Notes: generated by a model not told the origin, from the sequence alone. A stretch of DNA of 64,000 nucleotides from Oasisia sp. SBJ-2009 (GCA_964017155.1 OZ024867.1:14907500-14971499), one strand, 5' to 3'. Shown: positions 14,201 through 29,023, counted from the first letter of the stretch. Made by a program: numbers and translations.

Positions 14201-15196
14201 AAGACATGGTGTGTAGGACATGGTGTGTAGGACATGGTGTGTAAGACTTGGTGTGTAAAACTTGGTGTGTAAGACATGGTGTGTAAGACCTGGTGTGTAA
14301 GACATGGTGTGTAAGACCTGGTGTGTAAGACATGGTGTGTAAGACTTGGTGTGTAAGACATGGTGTGTAAGACTTGGTGTGTAAGACATGGTGTGTAACA
14401 CTTGGTGTGTAAGATATGGTGTGTAATACTTGATGTGTAAGACCTGGTGTGTAAGACTTGGTGTGTAAGACATGGTGTGTAATACTTGATGTGTAAGACT
14501 TGATGTGTACGACATGGTGTGTAAGCCCTGGTGTGTAAGACATGGTGTGTAAGACCTGGTGTGTAAGACATGGTGTGTAAGACTTGGTGTGAAAGACTTG
14601 ATGTGTAAGACTTGATGTGTACGACTTGGTGTGTAAGACTTGGTGTGTAAGACATGGTGTGTAAGACTTGGTGTGTAATACTTGATATGTAAGATTTGAT
14701 GTGTAAGACATGGTGTGTAAGACATGGTGTGTAAGACTTGGTGTGTAAGACATGGTGTGTAAGACTTGGTGTGTAAGACTTGGTGTGAAAGACTTGATGT
14801 GTAAGACATGGTGTGTAAGACTTGATGTGTAAGACTTGATGTGTAAGACTTGATGTGTATGACTTGGTGTGTAAGACTTGGTGTGTAAGACATGGTGTGT
14901 TATACTTGATGTGTAAGATTTGATGTGTAAGACATGGTGTGTAAGACATGGTGTGTAAGACTTGGTGTGTAAGACATGGTGTGTAAGACTTGGTGTGTAA
15001 GACATTGTGTGTAAGACTTGGTGTGTAAGACATGGTGTGTAAGACTTGGTGTGTAAGACTTGGTGTGAAAGACTTGATGTGTAAGTCTTGATGTGTAAGA
15101 CTTGATGTGTAAGATTTGGTGTGTAAGACTTGGTGTGTAAGACATGGTGTGTAAGACTTGGTGTGTAAGACTTGGTGTGAAAGACTTGATGTGTAA

Positions 15197-18100
15197 GACA
15201 TGGTGTGTAAGACTTGATGTGTAAGACTTGATGTGTAAGACTTAATGTGTATGACTTGGTGTGTAAGACTTGGTGTGTAAGACATGGTGTGTTATACTTG
15301 ATGTGTAAGATTTGATGTGTAAGACATGGTGTGTAAGACATGGTGTGTAAGACTTGGTGTGTAAGACATGGTGTGTAAGACTTGGTGTGTAAGACATTGT
15401 GTGTAAGACTTGGTGTGTAAGACATGGTGTGTAAGACTTGGTGTGTAAGACTCGGTGTGTAAGACATGGTGTTTAAGACATGGTGTGTAAGACATGGTGT
15501 GTAAGACCTGGTGTGTAAGACATGGTGTGTAAGGCCTGGTGTGTAAGACTTGGTGTGTAAGACTTGATGTGTAAGACTTGATGTGTAAGACTTGTTGTGT
15601 ACGACATGGTGTGTAAGACCTGGTGTGTAAGACATGGTGTGTAAGACCTGGTGTGTAAGACTTGGTGTGTAAGACTTGATGTGTAAGACTTGGTGTGTAA
15701 GACTTGTTGTGTACGACATAGTGTGTAAGACCTGGTGTGTAAGACATGGTGTGTAAGACCTGGTGTGTAAGACATGGTGTGTAAGATTTGATGTGTAAGA
15801 CTTGATGAGTAAGACTTGATGTGTAAGACTTGGTGTGTAAGACTTGGTGTGTAAGACATGGTGTGTAAGACTTGGTGTGTAAGACATGGTGTGCAAGACA
15901 TGGTGTGTAAGACTTGGTGTGTAAGACATGGTGTGTAAGACTTGGTGTGTAAGACATGGTGTGTAATACTTGATATGTAAGATTTGATGTGTAAGACATG
16001 GTGTGTAAGACTTGGTGTGTAAGACATGGTGTGTAAGACTTGGTGTGTAAGACATGGTGTGTAAGACTTGGTGTGTAAGACATGGTGTGTAAGACTTGGT
16101 GTGAAAGACTTGGTGTGTAAGACTTGATGTGTAAGAGTTGGTGTGTAAGACTTGGTGTGTAAGACATGGTGTGTAATACTTGATGTGTAAGACTTGATGT
16201 GTAAGACTTGATGTGTAAGACTTGGTGTGTAAGACTTGATGTGTAAGACTTGGTGTGAAACACTTGATGTGTAAGACTTGATGTGTAAGACTTGATGTGT
16301 AAGATTTGGTGAGTAAGACTTGGTGTGTAAGACTTGGTGTGTAAGACATGGTGTGTTATACTTGATGTGTAAGATTTGATGTGTAAGACAGGGTGTGAAA
16401 GACATGGTGTGTAAGACTTGGTGTGTAAGACATGGTGTGTAAGACTTGGTGTGTAAGACATGGTGTGTAAGACTTGGTGTGTAAGACATGGTGTGTAAGA
16501 CATGGTGTGTAAGACTTGGTGTGTAACACATGGTGTGTAAGACTTGGTGTGTAAGACATGGTGTGTAGGACATGGTGTGTAGGACATGGTGTGTAAGACA
16601 TGGTGTGTACGACATGGTGTGTAAGACATGGTGTTTAAGACTTGGTGTGTAACACATGGTGTGTAAGACTTGGTGTGTAAGACATGGTGTGTAGGACATG
16701 GTGTGTAGGACATGGTGTGTAAGACTTGGTGTGTAAAACTTGGTGTGTAAGACATGGTGTGTAAGACCTGGTGTGTAAGACATGGTGTGTAAGACCTGGT
16801 GTGTAAGACATGGTGTGTAAGACTTGGTGTGTAAGACATGGTGTGTAAGACTTGGTGTGTAAGACATGGTGTGTAAGACTTGGTGTGTAAGATATGGTGT
16901 GTAATACTTGGTGTGAAAGACTTGGTGTGTAAGACTTGATGTGTAAGACTTGGTGTGTAAGACTTGGTGTGTAAGACATGGTGTGTAATACTTGATGTGT
17001 AAGACTTGATGTGTAAGACTTGATGTGTAAGACTTGGTGTGTAAGACTTGATGTGTAAGACTTGGTGTGAAACACTTGATGTGTAAGACTTGATGTGTAA
17101 GACTTGATGTGTAAGACTTGGTGAGTAAGACTTGGTGTGTAAGACTTGGTGTGTAAGACATGGTGTGTTGTACTTGATGTGTAAGATTTGATGTGTAAGA
17201 CAGGGTGTGAAAGACATGGTGTGTAAGACTTGGTGTGTAAGACATGGTGTGTAAGACTTGGTGTGTAAGACATGGTGTGTAATACTTGATGTGTAAGACT
17301 TGATGTGTACGACATGGTGTGTAAGCCCTGGTGAGTAAGACATGGTGTGTAAGACCTGGTGTGTAAGACATGGTGTGTAAGACTTGGTGTGACAGACTTG
17401 ATGTGTAAGACTTGATGTGTACGACTTGGTGTGTAAAACTTGGTGTGTAAGACATGGTGTGTAAGACTTGGTGTGTAAGACTTGGTGTGAAAGACTTGAT
17501 GTGTAAGTCTTGATGTGTAAGACTTGATGTGTAAGACTTGGTGTGTAAGACTTGATGTGTAAGACTTGGTGTGAAAGACTTGATGTGTAAGACTTGATGT
17601 GTAAGACTTGATGTGTAAGACTTGGTGTGTAAGACTTGGTGTGTAAGACTTGGTGTGTAAGACATGGTGTGTAAGACTTGGTGTATAAGATATGGTGTGT
17701 AAGACCTGGTGTGTAAGACATGGTGTGTAAGACCTGGTGTGTAAGACATGGTGTGTAAGACTTGGTGTGTAAGACATGGTGTGTAACACTTGGTGTGTAA
17801 GACATGGTGTGTAAGACTTGGTGTGTAAGATATGGTGTGTAATACTTGATATGTAAGACTTGGTGTGTAAGACATGGTGTGTAAGACTTGGTGTGTAAGA
17901 CATGGTGTGTAAGACATGGTGTGTATGACCTGGTGTGTAAGACATGGTGTGTAAGACCTGGTGTGTAAGACATGGTGTGTAAGACTTGGTGTGTAAGACA
18001 TGGTGTGTAACACTTGGTGTGTAAGACATGGTGTGTAAGACTTGGTGTGTAAGATATGGTGTGTAATACTTGATATGTAAGACTTGGTGTGTAAGACATG

Positions 18101-18304
18101 GTGTGTAAGACTTGGTGTGTAAGACATGGTGTGTAAGACATGGTGTATAAGACCTGGTGTTTAACACATGGTGTGTAAGACTTGGTGTGTAAGACATGGT
18201 GTGTTGGACATGGTGTATACGACATGGTGTGTAAGACTTAGTGTGTAAAACTTGGTGTGTAAGACATGGTGTGTAAGACCTGGTGTGTAAGACATGGTGT
18301 GTAC
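15197..18304 (+). repeat. 3,108-bp nested tandem unit, first of pair (HOR copy 2)
   Basis: Counterpart of 5,061-8,168 displaced by 10,136 bp, with the same landmark order (CTTAATG near 15,243, GTAAGGCC near 15,531, GAGTTGG near 16,136, CTTAGTG near 18,238). Confidence 0.86.
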
Positions 18305-21300
18305 GACATGGTGTGTAAGACTTGATGTGTAAGACTTGATGTGTAAGACTTAATGTGTATGACTTGGTGTGTAAGACTTGGTGTGTAAGACATGGTGTGT
18401 TATACTTGATGTGTAAGATTTGATGTGTAAGACATGGTGTGTAAGACATGGTGTGTAAGACTTGGTGTGTAAGACATGGTGTGTAAGACTTGGTGTGTAA
18501 GACATTGTGTGTAAGACTTGGTGTGTAAGACATGGTGTGTAAGACTTGGTGTGTAAGACTCGGTGTGTAAGACATGGTGTTTAAGACATGGTGTGTAAGA
18601 CATGGTGTGTAAGACCTGGTGTGTAAGACATGGTGTGTAAGGCCTGGTGTGTAAGACTTGGTGTGTAAGACTTGATGTGTAAGACTTGATGTGTAAGACT
18701 TGTTGTGTACGACATGGTGTGTAAGACCTGGTGTGTAAGACATGGTGTGTAAGACCTGGTGTGTAAGACTTGGTGTGTAAGACTTGATGTGTAAGACTTG
18801 GTGTGTAAGACTTGTTGTGTACGACATAGTGTGTAAGACCTGGTGTGTAAGACATGGTGTGTAAGACCTGGTGTGTAAGACATGGTGTGTAAGATTTGAT
18901 GTGTAAGACTTGATGAGTAAGACTTGATGTGTAAGACTTGGTGTGTAAGACTTGGTGTGTAAGACATGGTGTGTAAGACTTGGTGTGTAAGACATGGTGT
19001 GCAAGACATGGTGTGTAAGACTTGGTGTGTAAGACATGGTGTGTAAGACTTGGTGTGTAAGACATGGTGTGTAATACTTGATATGTAAGATTTGATGTGT
19101 AAGACATGGTGTGTAAGACTTGGTGTGTAAGACATGGTGTGTAAGACTTGGTGTGTAAGACATGGTGTGTAAGACTTGGTGTGTAAGACATGGTGTGTAA
19201 GACTTGGTGTGAAAGACTTGGTGTGTAAGACTTGATGTGTAAGAGTTGGTGTGTAAGACTTGGTGTGTAAGACATGGTGTGTAATACTTGATGTGTAAGA
19301 CTTGATGTGTAAGACTTGATGTGTAAGACTTGGTGTGTAAGACTTGATGTGTAAGACTTGGTGTGAAACACTTGATGTGTAAGACTTGATGTGTAAGACT
19401 TGATGTGTAAGATTTGGTGAGTAAGACTTGGTGTGTAAGACTTGGTGTGTAAGACATGGTGTGTTATACTTGATGTGTAAGATTTGATGTGTAAGACAGG
19501 GTGTGAAAGACATGGTGTGTAAGACTTGGTGTGTAAGACATGGTGTGTAAGACTTGGTGTGTAAGACATGGTGTGTAAGACTTGGTGTGTAAGACATGGT
19601 GTGTAAGACATGGTGTGTAAGACTTGGTGTGTAACACATGGTGTGTAAGACTTGGTGTGTAAGACATGGTGTGTAGGACATGGTGTGTAGGACATGGTGT
19701 GTAAGACATGGTGTGTACGACATGGTGTGTAAGACATGGTGTTTAAGACTTGGTGTGTAACACATGGTGTGTAAGACTTGGTGTGTAAGACATGGTGTGT
19801 AGGACATGGTGTGTAGGACATGGTGTGTAAGACTTGGTGTGTAAAACTTGGTGTGTAAGACATGGTGTGTAAGACCTGGTGTGTAAGACATGGTGTGTAA
19901 GACCTGGTGTGTAAGACATGGTGTGTAAGACTTGGTGTGTAAGACATGGTGTGTAAGACTTGGTGTGTAAGACATGGTGTGTAAGACTTGGTGTGTAAGA
20001 TATGGTGTGTAATACTTGGTGTGAAAGACTTGGTGTGTAAGACTTGATGTGTAAGACTTGGTGTGTAAGACTTGGTGTGTAAGACATGGTGTGTAATACT
20101 TGATGTGTAAGACTTGATGTGTAAGACTTGATGTGTAAGACTTGGTGTGTAAGACTTGATGTGTAAGACTTGGTGTGAAACACTTGATGTGTAAGACTTG
20201 ATGTGTAAGACTTGATGTGTAAGACTTGGTGAGTAAGACTTGGTGTGTAAGACTTGGTGTGTAAGACATGGTGTGTTGTACTTGATGTGTAAGATTTGAT
20301 GTGTAAGACAGGGTGTGAAAGACATGGTGTGTAAGACTTGGTGTGTAAGACATGGTGTGTAAGACTTGGTGTGTAAGACATGGTGTGTAATACTTGATGT
20401 GTAAGACTTGATGTGTACGACATGGTGTGTAAGCCCTGGTGAGTAAGACATGGTGTGTAAGACCTGGTGTGTAAGACATGGTGTGTAAGACTTGGTGTGA
20501 CAGACTTGATGTGTAAGACTTGATGTGTACGACTTGGTGTGTAAAACTTGGTGTGTAAGACATGGTGTGTAAGACTTGGTGTGTAAGACTTGGTGTGAAA
20601 GACTTGATGTGTAAGTCTTGATGTGTAAGACTTGATGTGTAAGACTTGGTGTGTAAGACTTGATGTGTAAGACTTGGTGTGAAAGACTTGATGTGTAAGA
20701 CTTGATGTGTAAGACTTGATGTGTAAGACTTGGTGTGTAAGACTTGGTGTGTAAGACTTGGTGTGTAAGACATGGTGTGTAAGACTTGGTGTATAAGATA
20801 TGGTGTGTAAGACCTGGTGTGTAAGACATGGTGTGTAAGACCTGGTGTGTAAGACATGGTGTGTAAGACTTGGTGTGTAAGACATGGTGTGTAACACTTG
20901 GTGTGTAAGACATGGTGTGTAAGACTTGGTGTGTAAGATATGGTGTGTAATACTTGATATGTAAGACTTGGTGTGTAAGACATGGTGTGTAAGACTTGGT
21001 GTGTAAGACATGGTGTGTAAGACATGGTGTGTATGACCTGGTGTGTAAGACATGGTGTGTAAGACCTGGTGTGTAAGACATGGTGTGTAAGACTTGGTGT
21101 GTAAGACATGGTGTGTAACACTTGGTGTGTAAGACATGGTGTGTAAGACTTGGTGTGTAAGATATGGTGTGTAATACTTGATATGTAAGACTTGGTGTGT
21201 AAGACATGGTGTGTAAGACTTGGTGTGTAAGACATGGTGTGTAAGACATGGTGTATAAGACCTGGTGTTTAACACATGGTGTGTAAGACTTGGTGTGTAA

Positions 21301-21412
21301 GACATGGTGTGTTGGACATGGTGTATACGACATGGTGTGTAAGACTTAGTGTGTAAAACTTGGTGTGTAAGACATGGTGTGTAAGACCTGGTGTGTAAGA
21401 CATGGTGTGTAC
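18305..21412 (+). repeat. 3,108-bp nested tandem unit, second of pair (HOR copy 2)
   Basis: Counterpart of 8,169-11,276 displaced by 10,136 bp and adjacent duplicate of 15,197-18,304. No differences from its partner were noticed. Confidence 0.86.
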
Positions 21413-21801
21413 GACATGGTGTGTAAGACTTGGTGTGTAAGACTCGGTGTGTAAGATTTGGTGTGTAAGACATGGTGTGTAAGACTTGGTGTGAAAGACT
21501 TGGTGTGTAAGACTTGATGTGTAAGACTTGGTGTGTAAGACTTGGTGTGTAAGACACGGTGTGTAATACTTGATGTGTAAGACTTGATGTGTAAGACTTG
21601 ATGTGTAAGACTAGGTGTGTAAGACTTGATGTGTAAGACTTGGTGTGAAACACTTGATGTGTAAGACTTGATGTGTAAGACTTGATGTGTAAGACTTGGT
21701 GAGTAAGACTTGGTGTGTAAGACTTGGTGTGTAAGACATGGTGTGTTATACTTGATGTGTAAGATTTGATGTGTAAGACTAGGTGTGAAAGACATGGTGT
21801 G

Positions 21802-24800
21802 TAAGACTTGGTGTGTAAGACATGGTGTGTAAGACTTGGTGTGTAAGACATGGTGTGTAAGACATGGTGTGTAAGACTTGGTGTATAACACATGGTGTGT
21901 AAGACTTGGTGTGTAAGACATGGTGTGTAGGACATGGTGTGTAGGACATGGTGTGTAAGACTTGGTGTGTAAAACTTGGTGTGTAAGACATGGTGTGTAA
22001 GACCTGGTGTGTAAGACATGGTGTGTAAGACCTGGTGTGTAAGACATGGTGTGTAAGACTTGGTGTGAAAGACTTGATGTGTAAGACTTGATGTGTACGA
22101 CTTGGTGTGTAAGACTTGGTGTGTAAGACATGGTGTGTAAGACTTGGTGTGTAATACTTGATATGTAAGATTTGATGTGTAAGACATGGTGTGTAAGACA
22201 TGGTGTGTAAGACTTGGTGTGTAAGACATGGTGTGTAAGACTTGGTGTTTAAGACTTGGTGTGAAAGACTTGATGTGTAAGACATGGTGTGTAAGACTTG
22301 ATGTGTAAGACTTGATGTGTAAGACTTGATGTGTATGACTTGGTGTGTAAGACTTGGTGTGTAAGACATGGTGTGTTATACTTGATGTGTAAGATTTGAT
22401 GTGTAAGACATGGTGTGTAAGACATGGTGTGTAAGACTTGGTGTGTAAGACATGGTGTGTAAGACTTGGTGTGTAAGACATTGTGTGTAAGACTTGGTGT
22501 GTAAGACATGGTGTGTAAGACTTGGTGTGTAAGACTCGGTGTGTAAGACATGGTGTTTAAGACATGGTGTGTAAGACATGGTGTGTAAGACCTGGTGTGT
22601 AAGACATGGTGTGTAAGGCCTGGTGTGTAAGACTTGGTGTGTAAGACTTGATGTGTAAGACTTGATGTGTAAGACTTGGTGTGTAAGACCAGGTGTGTAA
22701 GACTTGGTGTGTAAGACTTGTTGTGTACGACATGGTGTGTAAGACCTGGTGTGTAAGACATGGTGTGTAAGACCTGGTGTGTAAGACATGGTGTGTAAGA
22801 TTTGATGTGTAAGACTTGATGAGTAAGACTTGATGTGTAAGACTTGGTGTGTAAGACTTGGTGTGTAAGACATGGTGTGTAAGACTTGGTGTGTAAGACA
22901 TGGTGTGCAAGACATGGTGTGTAAGACTTGGTGTGTAAGACATGGTGTGTAAGACTTGGTGTGTAAGACATGGTGTGTAATACTTGATATGTAAGATTTG
23001 ATGTGTAAGACATGGTGTGTAAGACTTGGTGTGTAAGACATGGTGTGTAAGACTTGGTGTGTAAGACATGGTGTGTAAGACTTGGTGTGTAAGACATGGT
23101 GTGTAAGACATGGTGTGTAAGACTTGGTGTGTAAGACTTGGTGTGAAAGACTTGATGTGTAAGTCTTGATGTGTAAGACTTGATGTGTAAGATTTGGTGT
23201 GTAAGACTTGGTGTGTAAGACATGGTGTGTAAGACTTGGTGTGTAAGACTTGGTGTGAAAGACTTGATGTGTAAGACATGGTGTGTAAGACTTGATGTGT
23301 AAGACTTGATGTGTAAGACTTGATGTGTATGACTTGGTGTGTAAGACTTGGTGTGTAAGACATGGTGTGTTATACTTGATGTGTAAGATTTGATGTGTAA
23401 GACATGGTGTGTAAGACTTGATGTGTAAGACTTGGTGAGTAAGACTTGGTGTGTAAGACTTGGTGTGTAAGACATGGTGTGTTATACTTGATGTGTAAGA
23501 TTTGATGTGTAAGACAGGGTGTGAAAGACATGGTGTGTAAGACTTGGTGTGTAAGACATGGTGTGTAAGACTTGGTGTGTAACACATGGTGTGTAAGACT
23601 TGGTGTGTAAGACATGGTGTGTAGGACATGGTGTGTAGGACATGGTGTGTAAGACTTGGTGTGTAAAACTTGGTGTGTAAGACATGGTGTGTAAGACCTG
23701 GTGTGTAAGACATGGTGTGTAAGACCTGGTGTGTAAGACATGGTGTATAAGACTTGGTGTGTAAGACATGGTGTGTAAGACTTGGTGTGTAAGACATGGT
23801 GTGTAAGACTTGGTGTGTAAGATATGGTGTGTAATACTTGATATGTAAGACTTGGTGTGTAAGACATGGTATGTAAGACTTGGTGTGTAAGACATGGTGT
23901 GTAAGACATGGTGTATAAGACCTGGTGTGTAACACATGGTGTGTAAGACTTGGTGTGTAAGACATGGTGTGTTGGACATGGTGTATACGACATGGTGTGT
24001 AAGACTTGGTGTGTAAAACTTGGTGTGTAAAACATGGTGTGTAAGACCTGGTGTGTAAGACATGGTGTGTACGACATGGTGTGTAGGACTTGGTGTGTAA
24101 GACTCGGTGTGTAACACTTGGTGTGTAAGACATGGTGTGTCAGACTTGATGTGTAAGACTTGGTGTGAAACACTTGATGTGTAAGACTTGATGTGTAAGA
24201 CTTGATGTGTAAGACTTGGTGAGTAAGACTTGGTGTGTAAGACATGGTGTGTAAGACTTGGTGTGTAAGACATGGTGTTTAAGACATGGTGTGTAAGACT
24301 TGGTGTATAACACATGGTGTGTAAGACTTGGTGTGTAAGACATGGTGTGTAGGACATGGTGTGTAGGACATGGTGTGTAAGACTTGGTGTGTAAAACTTG
24401 GTGTGTAAGACATGGTGTGTAAGACCTGGTGTGTAAGACATGGTGTGTAAGACCTGGTGTGTAAGACATGGTGTGTAAGACTTGGTGTGTAAGACATGGT
24501 GTGTAAGACTTGGTGTGTAAGACATGGTGTGTAACACTTGGTGTGTAAGATATGGTGTGTAATACTTGATGTGTAAGACCTGGTGTGTAAGACTTGGTGT
24601 GTAAGACATGGTGTGTAATACTTGATGTGTAAGACTTGATGTGTACGACATGGTGTGTAAGCCCTGGTGTGTAAGACATGGTGTGTAAGACCTGGTGTGT
24701 AAGACATGGTGTGTAAGACTTGGTGTGAAAGACTTGATGTGTAAGACTTGATGTGTACGACTTGGTGTGTAAGACTTGGTGTGTAAGACATGGTGTGTAA

Positions 24801-26918
24801 GACTTGGTGTGTAATACTTGATATGTAAGATTTGATGTGTAAGACATGGTGTGTAAGACATGGTGTGTAAGACTTGGTGTGTAAGACATGGTGTGTAAGA
24901 CTTGGTGTGTAAGACTTGGTGTGAAAGACTTGATGTGTAAGACATGGTGTGTAAGACTTGATGTGTAAGACTTGATGTGTAAGACTTGATGTGTATGACT
25001 TGGTGTGTAAGACTTGGTGTGTAAGACATGGTGTGTTATACTTGATGTGTAAGATTTGATGTGTAAGACATGGTGTGTAAGACATGGTGTGTAAGACTTG
25101 GTGTGTAAGACATGGTGTGTAAGACTTGGTGTGTAAGACATTGTGTGTAAGACTTGGTGTGTAAGACATGGTGTGTAAGACTTGGTGTGTAAGACTTGGT
25201 GTGAAAGACTTGATGTGTAAGTCTTGATGTGTAAGACTTGATGTGTAAGATTTGGTGTGTAAGACTTGGTGTGTAAGACATGGTGTGTAAGACTTGGTGT
25301 GTAAGACTTGGTGTGAAAGACTTGATGTGTAAGACATGGTGTGTAAGACTTGATGTGTAAGACTTGATGTGTAAGACTTAATGTGTATGACTTGGTGTGT
25401 AAGACTTGGTGTGTAAGACATGGTGTGTTATACTTGATGTGTAAGATTTGATGTGTAAGACATGGTGTGTAAGACATGGTGTGTAAGACTTGGTGTGTAA
25501 GACATGGTGTGTAAGACTTGGTGTGTAAGACATTGTGTGTAAGACTTGGTGTGTAAGACATGGTGTGTAAGACTTGGTGTGTAAGACTCGGTGTGTAAGA
25601 CATGGTGTTTAAGACATGGTGTGTAAGACATGGTGTGTAAGACCTGGTGTGTAAGACATGGTGTGTAAGGCCTGGTGTGTAAGACTTGGTGTGTAAGACT
25701 TGATGTGTAAGACTTGATGTGTAAGACTTGTTGTGTACGACATGGTGTGTAAGACCTGGTGTGTAAGACATGGTGTGTAAGACCTGGTGTGTAAGACTTG
25801 GTGTGTAAGACTTGATGTGTAAGACTTGGTGTGTAAGACTTGTTGTGTACGACATAGTGTGTAAGACCTGGTGTGTAAGACATGGTGTGTAAGACCTGGT
25901 GTGTAAGACATGGTGTGTCAGATTTGATGTGTAAGACTTGATGAGTAAGACTTGATGTGTAAGACTTGGTGTGTAACACTTGGTGTGTAAGACATGGTGT
26001 GTAAGACTTGGTGTGTAAGACATGGTGTGCAAGACATGGTGTGTAAGACTTGGTGTGTAAGACATGGTGTGTAAGACTTGGTGTGTAAGACATGGTGTGT
26101 AATACTTGATATGTAAGATTTGATGTGTAAGACATGGTGTGTAAGACTTGGTGTGTAAGACATGGTGTGTAAGACTTGGTGTGTAAGACATGGTGTGTAA
26201 GACTTGGTGTGTAAGACATGGTGTGTAAGACTTGGTGTGAAAGACTTGGTGTGTAAGACTTGATGTGTAAGAGTTGGTGTGTAAGACTTGGTGTGTAAGA
26301 CATGGTGTGTAATACTTGATGTGTAAGACTTGATGTGTAAGACTTGATGTGTAAGACTTGGTGTGTAAGACTTGATGTGTAAGACTTGGTGTGAAACACT
26401 TGATGTGTAAGACTTGATGTGTAAGACTTGATGTGTAAGATTTGGTGAGTAAGACTTGGTGTGTAAGACTTGGTGTGTAAGACATGGTGTGTTATACTTG
26501 ATGTGTAAGATTTGATGTGTCAGACAGGGTGTGAAAGACATGGTGTGTAAGACTTGGTGTGTAAGACATGGTGCGTAAGACTTGGTGTGTAAGACATGGT
26601 GTGTAAGACTTGGTGTGTAAGACATGGTGTGTAAGACATGGTGTGTAAGACTTGGTGTGTAACACATGGTGTGTAAGACTTGGTGTGTAAGACATGGTGT
26701 GTAGGACATGGTGTGTAGGACATGGTGTGTAAGACTTGGTGTGTAAAACTTGGTGTGTAAGACATGGTGTGTAAGACCTGGTGTGTAAGACATGGTGTGT
26801 AAGACCTGGTGTGTAAGACATGGTGTGTAAGACTTGGTGTGTAAGACATGGTGTGTAAGACTTGGTGTGTAAGACATGGTGTGTAAGACTTGGTGTGTAA
26901 GATATGGTGTGTAATACT
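21802..26918 (+). repeat. 10,136-bp higher-order repeat, copy 3 (truncated, with internal deletion)
   Basis: Matches copy 2 at 10,136 bp displacement from its start. It then loses 126 bp (nine units) between two TAGGACATGG pairs: copy 2 has such pairs starting near 16,565 and 16,691, and copy 3 has a single pair near 26,701. It continues to match copy 2 until about 26,918, where a GTAATACTTGATATG string replaces the expected GTAATACTTGGTGTG. Only about half of the HOR is present and the 3,108-bp pair is reduced to part of its first member. Four substitutions relative to copy 2 cluster at 25,919, 25,977, 26,521 and 26,574, while none were noticed in the preceding 4 kb. Confidence 0.8.
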
Positions 26919-27441
26919 TGATATGTAAGACTTGGTGTGTAAGACATGGTGTGTAAGACTTGGTGTGTAAGACATGGTGTGTAAGACATGGTTTGTTGGA
27001 CATGGTATATACGACATGGTGTGTAAGACTTGGTGTGTAAAACTTGGTGTGTAAGACATGGTGTGTAAGACCTGGTGTGTAAGACATGGTGTGTACGACA
27101 TGGTGTGTAAGACATGGTGTTTAAGACTTGGTGTGTAACACATGGTGTGTAAGACTTGGTGTGTAAGACATGGTGTGTAGGACATGGTGTGTAGGACATG
27201 GTGTGTAAGACTTGGTGTGTAAAACTTGGTGTGTAAGACATGGTGTGTAAGACCTGGTGTGTAAGACATGGTGTGTAAGACCTGGTGTGTAAGACATGGT
27301 GTGTAAGACTTGGTGTGTAAGACATGGTGTGTAAGACTTGGTGTGTAAGACATGGTGTGTAAGACTTGGTGTGTAAGACATGGTGTGTAAGACTTGGTGT
27401 GTAAGACATGGTGTGTAAGACTTGGTGTGAAAGACTTGGTG

Positions 27442-28925
27442 TGTAAGACTTGATGTGTAAGAGTTGGTGTGTAAGACTTGGTGTGTAAGACATGGTGTGT
27501 AATACTTGATGTGTAAGACTTGATGTGTAAGACTTGATGTGTAAGACTTGGTGTGTAAGACTTGATGTGTAAGACTTGGTGTGTAAGACTTGATGTGTAA
27601 GACATGGTGTGTAAGACTTGGTGTGTAAGATATGGTGTGTAATACTTGATATGTAAGACTTGGTGTGTAAGACATGGTGCGTAAGACTTGGTGTGTAAGA
27701 CATGGTGTGTAAGACATGGTGTGTAAGACTTGGTGTGTAACACATGGTGTGTAAGACTTGGTGTGTAAGACATGGTGTGTAGGACATGGTGTGTAAGACA
27801 TGGTGTGTAAGACATGGTGTGTAAAACTTGGTGTGTAAGACATGGTGTGTATGACCTGGTGTGCAAGACATGGTGTGTAAGACCTGGTGTGTAAGACATG
27901 GTGTGTAAGACTTGGTGTGTAAGACATGGTGCGTAAGACTTGGTGTGTAAGACATGGTGTGTAAGACTTGGTGTGTAAGATATGGTGTGTAATACTTGAT
28001 ATGTAAGACTTGGTGTGTAAGACATGGTGTGTAAGACTTGGTGTGTAAGACATGGTGTGTAAGACATGGTGTATAAGACCTGGTGTTTAACACATGGTGT
28101 GTAAGACTTGGTGTGTAAGACATGGTGTGTTGGACATGGTGTATACGACATGGTGTGTAAGACTTGGTGTGTAAAACTTGGTGTGTAAGACATGGTGTGT
28201 AAGACCTGGTGTGTAAGACATTGTGTGTACGACATGGTGTGTAAGACTTGGTGTGTAAGACTCGGTGTGTAAGATTTGGTGTGTAACACATGGTGTGTAA
28301 GACTTGGTGTGAAAGACTTGGTGTGTAAGACTTGATGTGTAAGACTTGGTGTGTAAGACTTGGTGTGTAAGACACGGTGTGTAATACTTGATGTGTAAGA
28401 CTTGATGTGTAAGACTTGATGTGTAAGACTTGGTGTGTAAGACTTGATGTGTAAGACTTGGTGTGAAACACTTGATGTGTAAGACTTGATGTGTAAGACT
28501 TGATGTGTAAGACTTGGTGAGTAAGACTTGGTGTGTAAGACTTGGTGTGTAAGACATGGTGTGTTATACTTGATGTGTAAGATTTGATGTGTAAGACAGG
28601 GTGTGAAAGACATGGTGTGTAAGACTTGGTGTGTAAGACATGGTGTGTAAGACTTGGTGTGTAAGACATGGTGTGTAATACTTGGTGTGTAAGACTTGAT
28701 GTGTAAGACTTGGTGTTTAAGACTTGGTGTGTAAGACATGGTGTGTAATACTTGATGTGTAAGACTTGATGTGTAAGACTTGATGTGTAAGACTTGGTGT
28801 GTAAGACTTGATGTGTAAGACTTGGTGTGAAACACTTGATGTGTAAGACTTGATGTTTAAGACTTGATGTGTAAGACTTGGTGAGTAAGACTTGGTGTGT
28901 AAGACTTGGTGTGTAAGACATGGTG
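27442..28925 (+). repeat. 1,722-bp-displaced repeat, left member
   Basis: About 1,484 bp that recur at 29,164-30,647, displaced by 1,722 bp (123 units). The match starts near a GAGTTGG unit and ends near 28,922, where the right member has GTGTTATAC and this one has a standard unit. One visible difference is a GTTTAAG unit near 28,855 in this member only. Confidence 0.75.
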
Positions 28926-29023
28926 TGTAAGACATGGTGTGTAAGACTTGGTGTGTAAGACATGGTGTGTAAGACTTGGTGTGTAAGACATGGTGTGTAA
29001 GACTTGGTGTGAAAGACTTGGTG

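Larger units (their letters stand above)
11666..21801 (+). repeat. 10,136-bp higher-order repeat, copy 2 (complete)
   Basis: Follows copy 1 directly and repeats its variant order. The clearest difference noticed is G at 14,054 where copies 1 and 4 have C. An ACTAGG unit followed by GAAAGAC lies just before its start, near 11,643, and recurs near 21,779 before copy 3, so the junctions between copies are equivalent. It contains the nested 3,108-bp pair. Confidence 0.86.
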
